Origin: Rhodoferax ferrireducens
GTDB taxonomy: Bacteria > Pseudomonadota > Gammaproteobacteria > Burkholderiales > Burkholderiaceae_C
Direction: 5' to 3'
DNA: 64,000 bases
Assembly (NCBI RefSeq): GCF_003347515.1
Contig: NZ_QEII01000273.1
Span: forward strand, 61,548 to 125,547
Below, in pieces: positions 7,968 to 17,104 of this stretch; position 1 is the first letter of the stretch; every line of letters starts with the position of its first letter. The translations under genes and the position numbers were made by a program. The notes under the pieces are model-generated. The model was not told the origin of the DNA. It saw only the letters and a list, made by a program, of their open reading frames with translations, and made no database searches.

Positions 7968-9812
7968 ATGACACCGGAATTAACCGACAAGTTGTGGGCG
8001 CAAAATCCAGATGCCCTGATTGCTATTTCGCCCGACGGGATCATCCTGCACTGGAATCCCGCGGCCGAGGTGATTTTTGGTTACCGTGAGGACGAGGCGC
8101 TGGGGCTGTCAATGCTCGATCTCGTCGTACCCAAGGACCGCGTCGACGAAGAAACGCATATTCAGGCCGAAGCACTGCGCCATGGCCTGACCGTCTATGA
8201 GTCCGTGCGCCGTTGCAAGGACGGCGCACTGGTGCATGTGAGTGTCTCGACCAAGGCTGTGCGTGACGCGGCCGGTCAACTGGAATATTTCCTGTCCAAC
8301 AAAAAAGACGTCACCCACCTGAAGGTGTTGCGTGACGCCAAGCTGGTGGAGGCACGTTTTCACGATCTGCTGGAGTCCACGCCGGACGCGATCGTGATGG
8401 TCAACGTGACCGGGCGCATCGTACTCGTTAACTCACAGGCGGAAAAAGTGTTCGGGTATTCGCGCGCAGAACTCCTGGGGCAAGCCGTGGAGGTCCTGCT
8501 GCCGACACGTTTTCGCAATCCTCACCTTGCACACCGAAGCGGCTACTTCGAGCAGTCGCGTACCCGCACCATGGGTGCGGGCCTGGAACTCTATGGGCTG
8601 CGCAAGGGGGGCGAGGAATTTCCCGTTGAAATCAGCCTTAGTCCGCTCCAAACCGAGGAAGGCACCATGGTGATGAGCGCCATTCGCGACATCACCGATC
8701 GCAAAAGGGCTGACCAGAAATTCAAGGATCTGCTTGAAACGGCGCCGGATGCGATGGTCATCGTCAACCGCAGCGGCGACATGGTGTTGGTCAACACCCA
8801 GGCGGTCAGACTGTTCGGCTGGAGCCGGGACGAACTGCTGGGGCAAAAAATTGAAATACTCGTGCCTGCGCGTTTCCGAAACCACCATCCAGAACACCGC
8901 GATGGATTCTTTGGGCAACCGCGTGCCCGGGCTATGGGCGCCGGACTTGAATTGTATGGACTGCGCAAAGACGGTACAGAGTTCCCGGTCGAAATCAGCC
9001 TGAGTCCGTTGGAGACAGAGGAAGGCTTGTTTGTGTCCAGTGCGATCCGCGACGTTACCGAGCGCAAGCGTTTCGAGCAGGCATTGCGTGACAAGAACAT
9101 CGAGCTGGAAAACGCCGCGCTGGCCAAGGACCGTTTCTTTGCCAGCATGTCGCACGAGTTGCGCACGCCACTGAATTCCATCATCGGTTTTACCGGGACA
9201 CTGCTCATGAAGCTCCCCGGACCGCTCAATCCGGAGCAAGACAAGCAATTACGCATTGTCCAGACGGGCGCGCGGCATCTGTTGTCGCTGATCAACGATA
9301 TGCTGGATCTGGCCAAGCTGGGTGCCAACAAGCTTGATCAGAAACCTGAAACCGTCGACTGCAATAGCGTGCTCGAAGAAGTAGTTGCCTCCCTTCGCCC
9401 CGAAGCGGAGAGGAAAGGACTGCGCTTCACGCTTGCCTTGCCCGATCCGGTCGTGATGTTCCGCACGGATCGCCGTGCCCTGACCCAGATCATCATCAAC
9501 CTGACCGGGAATGCGATCAAATTTACCGAGCTCGGGAGCGTATGTTTACGGCTCTTGCCGCCGACGCCGGCAGATGCAAGAAAGCTTGTGTTCAGTGTCG
9601 AGGACACCGGCCCCGGGATTGCCGTGTCAGACCAGGCCAGGCTGTTCGAAGCATTTTCACGGGTGGACGCCGCTGATCGGCGCAAGCTCGAAGGCACGGG
9701 TCTCGGTCTGCATTTGAGCCGCAAACTGGCCGAGCAGCTGGGCGGCCAGATCACATTCCAGAGCGAGTATGGAAAAGGCAGCACCTTCACGCTTGAGTTA
9801 CCGGAGAGTTGA
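7968..9812 (+). CDS. Triple-PAS sensor histidine kinase
   Basis: Three PAS domains (roughly 10-115, 125-240, 250-365) precede a HisKA dimerisation/phosphoacceptor domain and a HATPase_c domain. The phosphorylated histidine is H396 in SMSHELRTPLNSIIGF, and the ATPase N and G boxes are visible (INLTGNAIKF, EDTGPGIA, GTGLGLHLS). PAS2 and PAS3 are an internal duplication: both contain the string MGAGLELYGLRK and PVEISLSPL. No membrane segment is evident, so sensing is probably cytoplasmic. It is the first gene of an operon with a lone receiver and a receiver-GGDEF-EAL protein, which are its likely phosphorylation partners. The ATG at 7968 follows a GAGGG sequence. Confidence 0.9.
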   Translation: MTPELTDKLWAQNPDALIAISPDGIILHWNPAAEVIFGYREDEALGLSMLDLVVPKDRVDEETHIQAEALRHGLTVYESVRRCKDGALVHVSVSTKAVRDAAGQLEYFLSNKKDVTHLKVLRDAKLVEARFHDLLESTPDAIVMVNVTGRIVLVNSQAEKVFGYSRAELLGQAVEVLLPTRFRNPHLAHRSGYFEQSRTRTMGAGLELYGLRKGGEEFPVEISLSPLQTEEGTMVMSAIRDITDRKRADQKFKDLLETAPDAMVIVNRSGDMVLVNTQAVRLFGWSRDELLGQKIEILVPARFRNHHPEHRDGFFGQPRARAMGAGLELYGLRKDGTEFPVEISLSPLETEEGLFVSSAIRDVTERKRFEQALRDKNIELENAALAKDRFFASMSHELRTPLNSIIGFTGTLLMKLPGPLNPEQDKQLRIVQTGARHLLSLINDMLDLAKLGANKLDQKPETVDCNSVLEEVVASLRPEAERKGLRFTLALPDPVVMFRTDRRALTQIIINLTGNAIKFTELGSVCLRLLPPTPADARKLVFSVEDTGPGIAVSDQARLFEAFSRVDAADRRKLEGTGLGLHLSRKLAEQLGGQITFQSEYGKGSTFTLELPES

Positions 9813-9817
9813 GCCCT

Positions 9818-10216
9818 ATGCCTGCCTGCATTCTGATCATCGAAGACGATGGCGCGAGTCGTGAACTGGTGAAGTACCTGCTCGAAGCTTCAGGTTATGA
9901 CACGCTGGACGCCGCCGACGGCAGTGTCGGTGTACGGATGGCCCTGGAGTCGAAACCGGACCTGGTGATTTGCGATCTGCAGATGCCGGTCATGAACGGC
10001 TATGAAGTTGTGCGATGTTTGCAGGTTCATCCCGAGTGGTGCCGCGTGCCGATGATTGCCGTGACGGCGTTTTCCATGGCAGGCGATCGGGAAACTGCAT
10101 TGGCGGCCGGATTCGACGAGCACATCACCAAACCGATCACCCCTGAGACATTTGTCGAACAGATCGAGGCCTTTTTGCCGCCAGCGCTCAGGGCCACACG
10201 CTCTCCACTGAATTGA
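9818..10216 (+). CDS. Single-domain response regulator
   Basis: A stand-alone receiver of about 132 residues with acidic residues in IIEDDG, the phosphoacceptor D53 in VICDLQMPVMNGYE, and the conserved K in HITKPITPETF. There is no output domain, so it would act CheY/DivK-like or as a phosphotransfer step. I chose the ATG at 9818 because GGAGAG (9803-9808) sits 9 bp before it. A TTG at 9809 overlapping the kinase stop is an alternative. The position between kinase and receiver-GGDEF-EAL gene suggests one signalling circuit. Confidence 0.88.
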   Translation: MPACILIIEDDGASRELVKYLLEASGYDTLDAADGSVGVRMALESKPDLVICDLQMPVMNGYEVVRCLQVHPEWCRVPMIAVTAFSMAGDRETALAAGFDEHITKPITPETFVEQIEAFLPPALRATRSPLN

Positions 10217-10229
10217 AAGGGAAAGGCCC

Positions 10230-13200
10230 GTGGTGAAAATACTGGTGGTAGACGATCAAGCCGAGAATCGCGAACTGGTGGTCACCTTGATCCGCTACCG
10301 CGGCCATCAGCCGATCGAAGCGGCTGATGGCGCCGAGGCCTTGGCGTTGGTGCGCGCGGAACATCCCGAACTGGTTATTTCAGACATCCTGATGCCGACC
10401 ATGGACGGTTACGAATTCGTGCGCCAGCTGCGCGCTGATCCCGATATTGCCGGCACGGAGGTCATTTTCTACAGTGCACATTACCTTGAGCGGGAGGCGC
10501 GCAATCTGGCGAAGGAGTGCGGCGTTTCGCACGTCCTCATCAAGCCGTGCGAGCCGCAGGACATACTTCTCGCCATCGATCAGGCGCTGTTGCATGTTTC
10601 GGCGCCGGTCGCCGCGTCGGATGTGGCGGATGTGCCGGAATTTGACCGCGAGCACCTGCGCCTGCTGACCAACAAACTGTCAGAAAAAGTTGTCGACCTT
10701 GAAGCGGCAAACCGGCGCCTGGATGCCTTGACGGATTTCAATCTGCAACTTGCTTCGGAACGTGATCCACGGCGATTGCTGGAGAAAGTTTGTCGCGGTG
10801 CGCGCGACCTGATCGGCAGCACCTATGCAGTTGTCTGTGTCACCAGCAAGGTCAATGGCGAGTTGGTCTATTTCACCAGCGGCATTGATTCCGCGCAGGC
10901 GAGCAAGCTGGACGCGCCGGACATTGGCCGCGGCCCGCTTGGGGCAACGCGCACCGAGCGCCGTCCCCGCCGTCTAAGCATCCCCGATGGTGACGTCACT
11001 GTCGCGGGTCTGCCACCGGGCTATCCGCCGCTGCATGCCTGCTTGGTGGCCCCGGTCATGTCCTTGAACCATGCCTACGGCTGGATTCTCCTGGCGGACA
11101 AACTGGGGGCGAAGGCCTTTAGCGATGAGGACGAGCGGATATTGTCCATCCTCGCGGCCCAGGTCGGGCGCATCTACGAAAACAGCGTTCTGTATGCCGA
11201 GGTACAACAGTACGCCGGGCAGTTGCAGCTTGAAATGGTGGAGCGCAAGCGGGCGACCGATGAGCTGCGCATGAGCGAGGCGGGGCTGCATCATGCCCAG
11301 TTGTTGGCCAAACTGACGCATGTGATCACGGGAGCCGAGGGGGTATTCGAGAGCTGGCCTGAAACCATGCCAAAGATGATCGGGGTGGAACCCGATCAGA
11401 TGATCAAGAGCCGGCACGAATTGCTGCAAATGGTTCATCCAGAGGATAGGGACTTGTTCCTCGACAAGGTGGTAGAAGTCGGCGTCCGGGGCGGGCGTAT
11501 GGATTTTGAATATCGTCTGCAACGCCAGGATGGCGCCTGGCTGCAAATCCGGCAGGTGATGGAGCCCCTGCGAAGCCTGCCTGGCGCAGATAGCAATGCG
11601 CGCTGCTTCAATACCATGCAGGACATCACCGATCACAAAGAGGCGGAACGCAAGATCAGGCGGCTCAATCGTGTTTATGCCGTACTCAGCGGCATCAACA
11701 CGCTCATCGTGCGCGTGCGCAACCGCGATGAGTTGTTCCGGGAAGCCTGCCGGATTGCGGTCGAGCACGGCCAGTTCAGGATGGCGTGGATAGGGGCTGT
11801 CGATTGGGAGGCCCAAATGATTGCCCCCATTGCATCCTCGGGCGTCGATCCGGAGTTCCTTCAATTCATCCCGAATCGGTTTTCACTGCACGATGACGCC
11901 CCGCCCAGAACAGCCATGAGCGTGCGTGCGGTCAAGGAAAAGAAAGCCGTCGTGCTAAACGACATTCGATCCCATCCCGAAGTTCTGTTTTTGGAACAGC
12001 GAATTGAAGATGGCGTTATGTCGATGGCTTTTTTGCCCTTGATTATTTCGGATCAGGTCGTGGGCGTGCTTGCCCTGTATGCCAGTGAATTGGGCTTCTT
12101 CGACGATGAAGAAATGAAACTCCTGACCGAGTTGGCCGGCGATATAGGCTTCGCGCTCGACCACATTGAAAAGGAGGAACGGCTCAACTACCTTGCTTAC
12201 TACGATGAGCTCACCAAGCTGCCCAACCGCATGGTGTTTCTGGAGCGTGTGAGCCAGCTGTTTCGCACCCGAAGCGGCGGCAGTTTGACGATGGCGCTGG
12301 TGCTGGTGGAGATCGACCGCTTTCAGGTCATCCATGAGACATTCGACCGGCAGGCGGGTGACGAATTGCTGCGGCTGGTGGGCCAACGCATCCAGCACAG
12401 TGCCATCGGGTTCGATACCGTGGCCAGTGTGGGCGTCAATTGTTACGGCGTGCTCATTCGCGACCCGCGCGATGCGGAATCTGTCGCGCATCTGGTGGAG
12501 CAATTGCTGCGCGACTGCTTCGCCGAGCCGTTTCGACTGCGCGATTCAGACTTGAGAATGGCCGGCAAGGCCGGTATTGCCTTGTATCCGCTGGACGGCG
12601 GGGATGGCGAGAAGCTGTACCGCAATGCTGAAGCGGCACTCAAGCAGGCCAGGGGGGCGGTTGAGTCACTGCTGTTTTACGCCCCCGCGATGAATGCCCG
12701 GGTGGCCGAAGCGCTCGGCCTGGAGAGTCGCTTGCGCACGGCGCTGGAATTGGGGCAGTTTCTGCTGTATTACCAACCCAAAGTCAGTATGACGAGTGGA
12801 AAGATGACCAGCGTTGAGGCGCTGCTGCGCTGGCATGACCCGCAATCGGGCATGGTTCAACCGGCGCATTTCATTCCCATTCTGGAAGAGACCGGATTAA
12901 TCTATGAAGTTGGCCGCTGGGCCATACGCCAGGCCCTCGATGACTATCTGCGCTGGCGAGCCGCGGGACTGACCGGCGTGCGCATCGCCGTCAATGTGTC
13001 GCCGCTGCAACTGCGCCACCGCAGTTTCATCGGCGAGATTCGGCAGGCCATTGGTGTTGACGCCCATGCGGCCGAAGGGCTGGAACTGGAAATCACCGAA
13101 AGCCTGATCATGGAAGACGTCAGTCACACCATTGCCAGTCTGCATGAAATCCGCGCCATGGGCGTCACCATCGCGATTGACGATTTCGGCACCGGCTTCT

Positions 13201-13484
13201 CCTCGCTCAGCTACCTGGCCAGACTGCCGGTGGACACGCTGAAGATCGACCGCTCGTTCATCATCGATATGACGGCCGGACCCCAGGGCCTGGCGCTGGT
13301 GTCCACCATCATCAGCCTGGCCCATGCGCTCAAGCTCAAGGTGGTGGCCGAAGGCGTTGAAACCGAGGAGCAGGCGCGACTGCTTCGTTTGTTGAACTGC
13401 GATGAATATCAGGGCAACCTGTTCAGCAGACCCCTGCCGGGCGATGTTCTCGAAGCCAAGTATCTGGCTTTATCGCCGCCATAG
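10230..13484 (+). CDS. Receiver-GAF-PAS-GAF-GGDEF-EAL protein with degenerate GGDEF
   Basis: An N-terminal receiver (phosphoacceptor D52 in VISDILMPTMDGYE) is followed by a short coiled segment, a GAF domain, a PAS domain, a second GAF domain, then GGDEF (about 655-810) and EAL (about 825-1075). At the GGDEF signature the sequence is GVNCY (735-739), so cyclase activity should be lost. The EAL half keeps EALLRW (E863), DDFGTGFSSLSYL and VAEGVETEEQ, so it should hydrolyse c-di-GMP. The translation start is GTG at 10230 or 10233. It is the last gene of the kinase operon and probably converts phosphorylation by that kinase into a change in c-di-GMP. Confidence 0.9.
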   Translation: MVKILVVDDQAENRELVVTLIRYRGHQPIEAADGAEALALVRAEHPELVISDILMPTMDGYEFVRQLRADPDIAGTEVIFYSAHYLEREARNLAKECGVSHVLIKPCEPQDILLAIDQALLHVSAPVAASDVADVPEFDREHLRLLTNKLSEKVVDLEAANRRLDALTDFNLQLASERDPRRLLEKVCRGARDLIGSTYAVVCVTSKVNGELVYFTSGIDSAQASKLDAPDIGRGPLGATRTERRPRRLSIPDGDVTVAGLPPGYPPLHACLVAPVMSLNHAYGWILLADKLGAKAFSDEDERILSILAAQVGRIYENSVLYAEVQQYAGQLQLEMVERKRATDELRMSEAGLHHAQLLAKLTHVITGAEGVFESWPETMPKMIGVEPDQMIKSRHELLQMVHPEDRDLFLDKVVEVGVRGGRMDFEYRLQRQDGAWLQIRQVMEPLRSLPGADSNARCFNTMQDITDHKEAERKIRRLNRVYAVLSGINTLIVRVRNRDELFREACRIAVEHGQFRMAWIGAVDWEAQMIAPIASSGVDPEFLQFIPNRFSLHDDAPPRTAMSVRAVKEKKAVVLNDIRSHPEVLFLEQRIEDGVMSMAFLPLIISDQVVGVLALYASELGFFDDEEMKLLTELAGDIGFALDHIEKEERLNYLAYYDELTKLPNRMVFLERVSQLFRTRSGGSLTMALVLVEIDRFQVIHETFDRQAGDELLRLVGQRIQHSAIGFDTVASVGVNCYGVLIRDPRDAESVAHLVEQLLRDCFAEPFRLRDSDLRMAGKAGIALYPLDGGDGEKLYRNAEAALKQARGAVESLLFYAPAMNARVAEALGLESRLRTALELGQFLLYYQPKVSMTSGKMTSVEALLRWHDPQSGMVQPAHFIPILEETGLIYEVGRWAIRQALDDYLRWRAAGLTGVRIAVNVSPLQLRHRSFIGEIRQAIGVDAHAAEGLELEITESLIMEDVSHTIASLHEIRAMGVTIAIDDFGTGFSSLSYLARLPVDTLKIDRSFIIDMTAGPQGLALVSTIISLAHALKLKVVAEGVETEEQARLLRLLNCDEYQGNLFSRPLPGDVLEAKYLALSPP

Positions 13485-13486
13485 GC

Positions 13487-13957
13487 TTACTCCCGCAGAA
13501 TCATCTGGCCCCGAATCTCTCCGTTGGGGTGGGCCGTGGTGTGAATGTTGACGTACCACTTTCCTGCCAGCAGGTCGGCGGCCTGCGCGGGGGTTAGCGT
13601 CATCTGCCCCTGGAAGGGGCTCTGGACCGTGCCCTTGAAGGGAAGGGCGACGTTTGCATTGCTGCCAATGGCGGCCGGGCCATGAAAGTGGCCTGCGGTG
13701 GCGGTGCCGCTCAGGCCGGTGAATGACAGTTTCCAGCGGAGCACGCGGGTGTTTTTGTCGAGCACCGCGTCTACCCGGCCGGTGGCCGCGGTGTTGACGG
13801 GCGGTACCTCGTTCAGTCCTGTCATCTGGGTACTGAAAGCGGCCACATGCGCGTCGGGCTGCAGCACGGGTTGCAACACGCCACAGCCGGCCATGGTGAA
13901 GGCCAGGGCGGTGGTCACGAGGACTGAGCGCAGGGCAAGATCAAAACGCATATTCAA
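13487..13957 (-). CDS. CHRD-domain lipoprotein
   Basis: The first 25 residues are a lipoprotein signal with lipobox FTMAGC (lipidated C25). The rest is a CHRD domain, recognised by TGLNEVPPV, GHFHGPA and the C-terminal WYVNIHTTAHPNGEIRGQ. CHRD domains occur in chordin and in many bacterial envelope proteins, where their function is mostly unknown. The protein should be anchored in the outer or inner membrane facing the periplasm. It ends two bases after the convergent EAL gene and is probably a single-gene unit. Confidence 0.85.
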   Translation of the reverse strand: MNMRFDLALRSVLVTTALAFTMAGCGVLQPVLQPDAHVAAFSTQMTGLNEVPPVNTAATGRVDAVLDKNTRVLRWKLSFTGLSGTATAGHFHGPAAIGSNANVALPFKGTVQSPFQGQMTLTPAQAADLLAGKWYVNIHTTAHPNGEIRGQMILRE

Positions 13958-14087
13958 GGCCTCCCGAGGATTAAGAATGATCGCAATTTCGGCCCGAGTG
14001 TAGGGGCCAGTGCAGCTGCCATGGGGGTTTGGGGGTGGATTATTTGTAACGAAGTCTGCTGTTCGTCGCGTTTTTTGGGGTTTAACA

Positions 14088-14152
14088 TGCTATTGTTTTA
14101 ATAGCTACTTGCGCTTATGGTACGAGGGTTCGAGGCTTGTTTTACTTGAAAT
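14088..14152 (+). repeat. Dispersed two-hairpin element, copy 1 (intergenic)
   Basis: It begins with the stem GCTATT (14089-14094) and AATAGC (14100-14105), followed by TACTTGCGCTTATGG and a degenerate GAGGGTTCGAGGC segment. It lies in the 296-bp gap between the CHRD gene and the dinG-like gene, which otherwise holds no recognised feature. Confidence 0.75.
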
Positions 14153-14253
14153 TTCAGTAGACCCGGGCGAGGCCTGTTTTCTTCGCTGCCTGCATGGCGG
14201 TGTAATAGAGGCTGTGCAGATCAAACCAATCAAACAAAACATGGAAATTTCAC

Positions 14254-16395
14254 TTGAGTTCTGACGATCTGGCGACCTTGTCCATTGCCGCCTTCGACCA
14301 GGTGGTGGACGCCACCTCCGGCTTTCGTTCGCGCCCCGGTCAGCGCGAGATGGCGCAGCGTATTGCCAGTGCCTTGTCGGGCGTGACACTGGGCGAGCAC
14401 GCCAATCCGGGCAAAGCCATCACCGTCATCCAGGCCGGCACCGGCGTGGGCAAGTCGGCGGCTTATCTGTCCACCACCGTGGCCATGGCGCTGGCGCGCA
14501 AGACCCGGGTGGTGATCTCGACCGCCACTGTCGCCCTGCAAGAGCAGCTGATGACCAAGGACCTGCCGGCCCTGGCGGCCGCGCTGGAGACACCTTTTGT
14601 GTTCGCCTTGGCCAAGGGGCGCGGCCGCTACCTGTGCAAGCTGAAGCTGGAGCGGCTGGTCGGCGATGGTGCCAGCGACGATCTGTTCGAGCCAGACGAA
14701 GACCAGCCGCCACCGCGCAATGCCTTCGCCAAACAGCTGCAGGGCGAGGACCCGGAAGAGCGCCGCACCAAGCTCTACGAGTCGCTGGCCGTGGCCGTGG
14801 CAGGCGGCAAATGGGACGGCGACCGCGACCTGTTGCCCGAGCAGCCGGAGCCGCGTGACTGGTCGGCGGTGGCGGCGGAGCGCCACACCTGCACCGCCCG
14901 GCATTGCCCGCGCTTTCGGGAGTGCAGCTATTACAACGCTCGCACCAAGCTGGCCGAGGCGCACGTCATCGTCGCCAACCACGATCTGGTGCTGGCCTCC
15001 CTCGGTCGCAAGGCGCTGCCCGAGCTGGACAACTGCCTGGTGGTGTTTGACGAAGGCCACCATCTGCCGGCAGTGGCGCTGGACCAGTTCGCCAGCAGCA
15101 TGGATTTGTCCAGCTTGCGCTGGCTGGACAAGCTGCCCAAGGCCTTGCACGAGGTGAGCGAAAAGATTCACGTAACACTGGCGCAAGACGTCAACACGCT
15201 GGCGCAGCAGCTCAAGACCGCGCTGTTTGACGTGGGCCGCATGGTGATGGACTTGCTCAACGTGAACGCCACGGGCTATGACGCCGTTTATCGTTTCAAA
15301 AACGGTGTGCTGCCCGATGAATTCACCGACCCCATCACCCTGATTCAGGGCCATGCGGGCGGCTTGTCCAAGGCGCTGGAGGCGCTGGGCGCAGAGGTGA
15401 AATTGCTGGCCAAGGAAGACCCGTCGCAGGCGGTGAGTTGTTCGCTGATGTACGCCAAGCTGGGCCAGCTGGCGCCCAAGCTGGGCAGCGTGCTGGAAAC
15501 CAGCAGCCTGCTGCTGGAACACGGCCCGCAGCCGCTGGCCAAGTGGCTCAAGTCGGATACCAGTTCGGGCTTGGTCTTTTTGACCGCCCATGCCTGTCCG
15601 ATCGTGCCGGGCGACTTGCTGCGCCAATCGCTGTGGAGCCAGGTGCGCGGGGCGGTTATCACGTCGGCTTCGCTCACCAGTTGCGGCAGTTTCGATTATT
15701 TTCTGCAGGAAGCCGGCCTGGTCAAGCTGCCGCACGTGTCCACCCTGGAGGTCGAAAGCCCCTTCAACTACCGGACCCAAGGCGAGCTGATCGTGGTGGA
15801 GACCGAGGCGGATCCGAAAAACGCCGAGGCCTATACCCGTGAAATGGTGGGTGAACTGTTGTCGGATTTGAGCCAGGTTGAGCATGGGGCGTTAGTCTTG
15901 TTCACCTCGCGGGTGCAGATGAAGGCGGCGGTGGATGCGTTACCGCCCGCCTTGCAGGAGGCGGTTCTGGTGCAGGGGCAAATGGCGCGCGGCCGTTTGT
16001 TGGCCACGCACCAGGCGCGGGTCGAGGCGGGTTATCCGTCGGTGATTTTTGGCCTGCAGTCGTTTGGCGAGGGGCTGGATTTGCCGGGCAAGCTGTGCGA
16101 GACGGTGTTTATCACCAAGCTGCCTTTTAGCCCGCCGTCTGATCCGGTGGAAGAGGCGCGCTCCGAGTGGTTGAAGAGTGTCGGGCGAGATCCGTTTTCG
16201 GAGTTGGTGGTGCCGGCCACGGGCATCAAGTTGTTGCAGTGGACGGGCCGGGCGATTCGCACCGAGGATGACCACGCCACCGTGATTTGTTACGACCGGC
16301 GTCTGCTGCGCATGGCCTTCGGGCGGCGCATGTTGCAGGGTTTGCCGCCGTATGCGGTGTCGCGCCGGGTGGGGGGCGTGGCGTTGGCGGTCTGA
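14254..16395 (+). CDS. ATP-dependent DNA helicase, DinG/XPD-like
   Basis: This superfamily 2 helicase has the Walker A loop GTGVGKS (62-68), the DEAH-type box as VVFDEGHHLP, and C-terminal helicase motifs ending in LLQWTGRAIRTEDD. Cysteines in RYLCKLKLE and CTARHCPRFRECSYYNA are placed like the four ligands of the 4Fe-4S cluster of DinG and XPD. DinG unwinds D-loops, R-loops and forked DNA with 5' to 3' polarity. The 713-residue length fits. No ATG is available in frame; TTG at 14254 with GGAA seven bases before it is the best start. A conserved antisense frame across this gene is a codon-bias artefact. Confidence 0.88.
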   Translation: MSSDDLATLSIAAFDQVVDATSGFRSRPGQREMAQRIASALSGVTLGEHANPGKAITVIQAGTGVGKSAAYLSTTVAMALARKTRVVISTATVALQEQLMTKDLPALAAALETPFVFALAKGRGRYLCKLKLERLVGDGASDDLFEPDEDQPPPRNAFAKQLQGEDPEERRTKLYESLAVAVAGGKWDGDRDLLPEQPEPRDWSAVAAERHTCTARHCPRFRECSYYNARTKLAEAHVIVANHDLVLASLGRKALPELDNCLVVFDEGHHLPAVALDQFASSMDLSSLRWLDKLPKALHEVSEKIHVTLAQDVNTLAQQLKTALFDVGRMVMDLLNVNATGYDAVYRFKNGVLPDEFTDPITLIQGHAGGLSKALEALGAEVKLLAKEDPSQAVSCSLMYAKLGQLAPKLGSVLETSSLLLEHGPQPLAKWLKSDTSSGLVFLTAHACPIVPGDLLRQSLWSQVRGAVITSASLTSCGSFDYFLQEAGLVKLPHVSTLEVESPFNYRTQGELIVVETEADPKNAEAYTREMVGELLSDLSQVEHGALVLFTSRVQMKAAVDALPPALQEAVLVQGQMARGRLLATHQARVEAGYPSVIFGLQSFGEGLDLPGKLCETVFITKLPFSPPSDPVEEARSEWLKSVGRDPFSELVVPATGIKLLQWTGRAIRTEDDHATVICYDRRLLRMAFGRRMLQGLPPYAVSRRVGGVALAV

Positions 16396-16450
16396 TCGGT
16401 CTTGTAGTTGGGGTGACAGGCCGCAGTTGTGTTGTTCGTGAAGGAGTTCA

Positions 16451-16825
16451 ATGTTGAATCAATGGGTGAACAAGGTTTTTGGTTTTGTCTTTCGGGTGGT
16501 GCTGGTGCTGGCGGGGGTGGTTTTCATGGCCAGTCTTTTTGTGGCGGCGCTGCTGGTGCTGGTGGTCTGGCTGCTTCGGGCAGGCTGGGCGCGTTTGACG
16601 GGCGAGCCGGTGAGTCCGTGGACGTTTCAGGTCAATCGTGAGGCGATGTGGAACCGTTTTAATCGGGGGCCGGGGGCGGGCGGGGCGGCTAAGCGCGATG
16701 AGTCTGATGTGATTGATGCGGAGGTTAAGGAGGTCAGGGAGGTTAGGGACGTGACCGAAGTTACTGACGTCACGGAAGTCAGGGAAATTGGGGGCGATAG
16801 GGAGGTTAAGCGGCCTCAGGAGTAG
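16451..16825 (+). CDS. Small inner-membrane protein with charged repetitive tail
   Basis: I do not recognise a named family. Residues about 8-44 form one long or two short membrane helices (VFRVVLVLAGVVF and LFVAALLVLVVWLL). The end is a degenerate hydrophilic repeat of acidic-V-(T/R)-acidic-V units. The ATG at 16451 is preceded by AAGGAG at good spacing, which supports translation. It follows the helicase gene by 55 bp on the same strand. The C-terminal half uses a narrow codon set and may be slippage-prone repeat DNA. Confidence 0.65.
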   Translation: MLNQWVNKVFGFVFRVVLVLAGVVFMASLFVAALLVLVVWLLRAGWARLTGEPVSPWTFQVNREAMWNRFNRGPGAGGAAKRDESDVIDAEVKEVREVRDVTEVTDVTEVREIGGDREVKRPQE

Positions 16826-16875
16826 TTGGGTCGGGGCTTTTTGTGGGGCTCTTGTGGCTTCGGGACGGCGGAGAC

Positions 16876-16935
16876 GGGGCGGAGGCCGGGCGCTCATAGC
16901 CCTTCGGTCCCGAAATCGCGCCCGGCCTCCGCCCC
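16876..16935. repeat. GC-rich 18-bp perfect hairpin, left copy
   Basis: GGGGCGGAGGCCGGGCGC (16876-16893) and its exact reverse complement (16918-16935) enclose a 24-base loop. It is the most stable structure in the left arm. No T-run follows directly, so a simple intrinsic terminator is not indicated. Confidence 0.85.
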
Positions 16936-17040
16936 GCCCCCGCCTTGCGCTGCTTGCTCTCTTTAACTTGAAAAGATGAGTTTTTGTGGTTCGGGCTTCG
17001 CGTTCAGGTCACCAAGGCTTGTCGTGACTGTTTGGTGATT

Positions 17041-17104
17041 TGCTATTTTATTTATAGCTTGTTGCGCTTATTGCACTCGGGCTAGAGGGCTATTTGGCTT
17101 AAAT
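17041..17104 (+). repeat. Dispersed two-hairpin element, copy 2 (end of EcsC-like gene)
   Basis: The sequence starts TGCTATTTTATTTATAGC, continues with TTGCGCTTATTG and GGGCTAGAGGGC, and ends in TTTGGCTTAAA. The final TTAAA supplies the stop codon (17101-17099) of the leftward EcsC-like gene. It forms the inner end of the left inverted-repeat arm. Confidence 0.85.

Larger units (their letters stand above)
16845..17104. repeat. Left arm of a long inverted repeat around the EcsC-like gene
   Basis: This stretch aligns with the reverse complement of 17760-18024 along most of its length. From outside in it contains a GGGGCT-CTTGTGGCT edge, a GC-rich hairpin, a conserved TTTAACTTGAAAAGATG block, a GCGTTCAGGTCA block and a copy of the dispersed two-hairpin element. 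The arms differ by scattered substitutions and small indels, so this is not a recent duplication. Confidence 0.8.

Noticed and set aside
14010..14264. 84-codon ORF between the CHRD gene and the helicase gene
   Set aside because: It runs through a copy of the dispersed repeat and has no ribosome-binding site or recognisable protein character.
14230..15885. 551-codon antisense ORF opposite the DinG-like helicase
   Set aside because: It mirrors a well-supported gene with strong GC third-position bias; long antisense frames are expected there.
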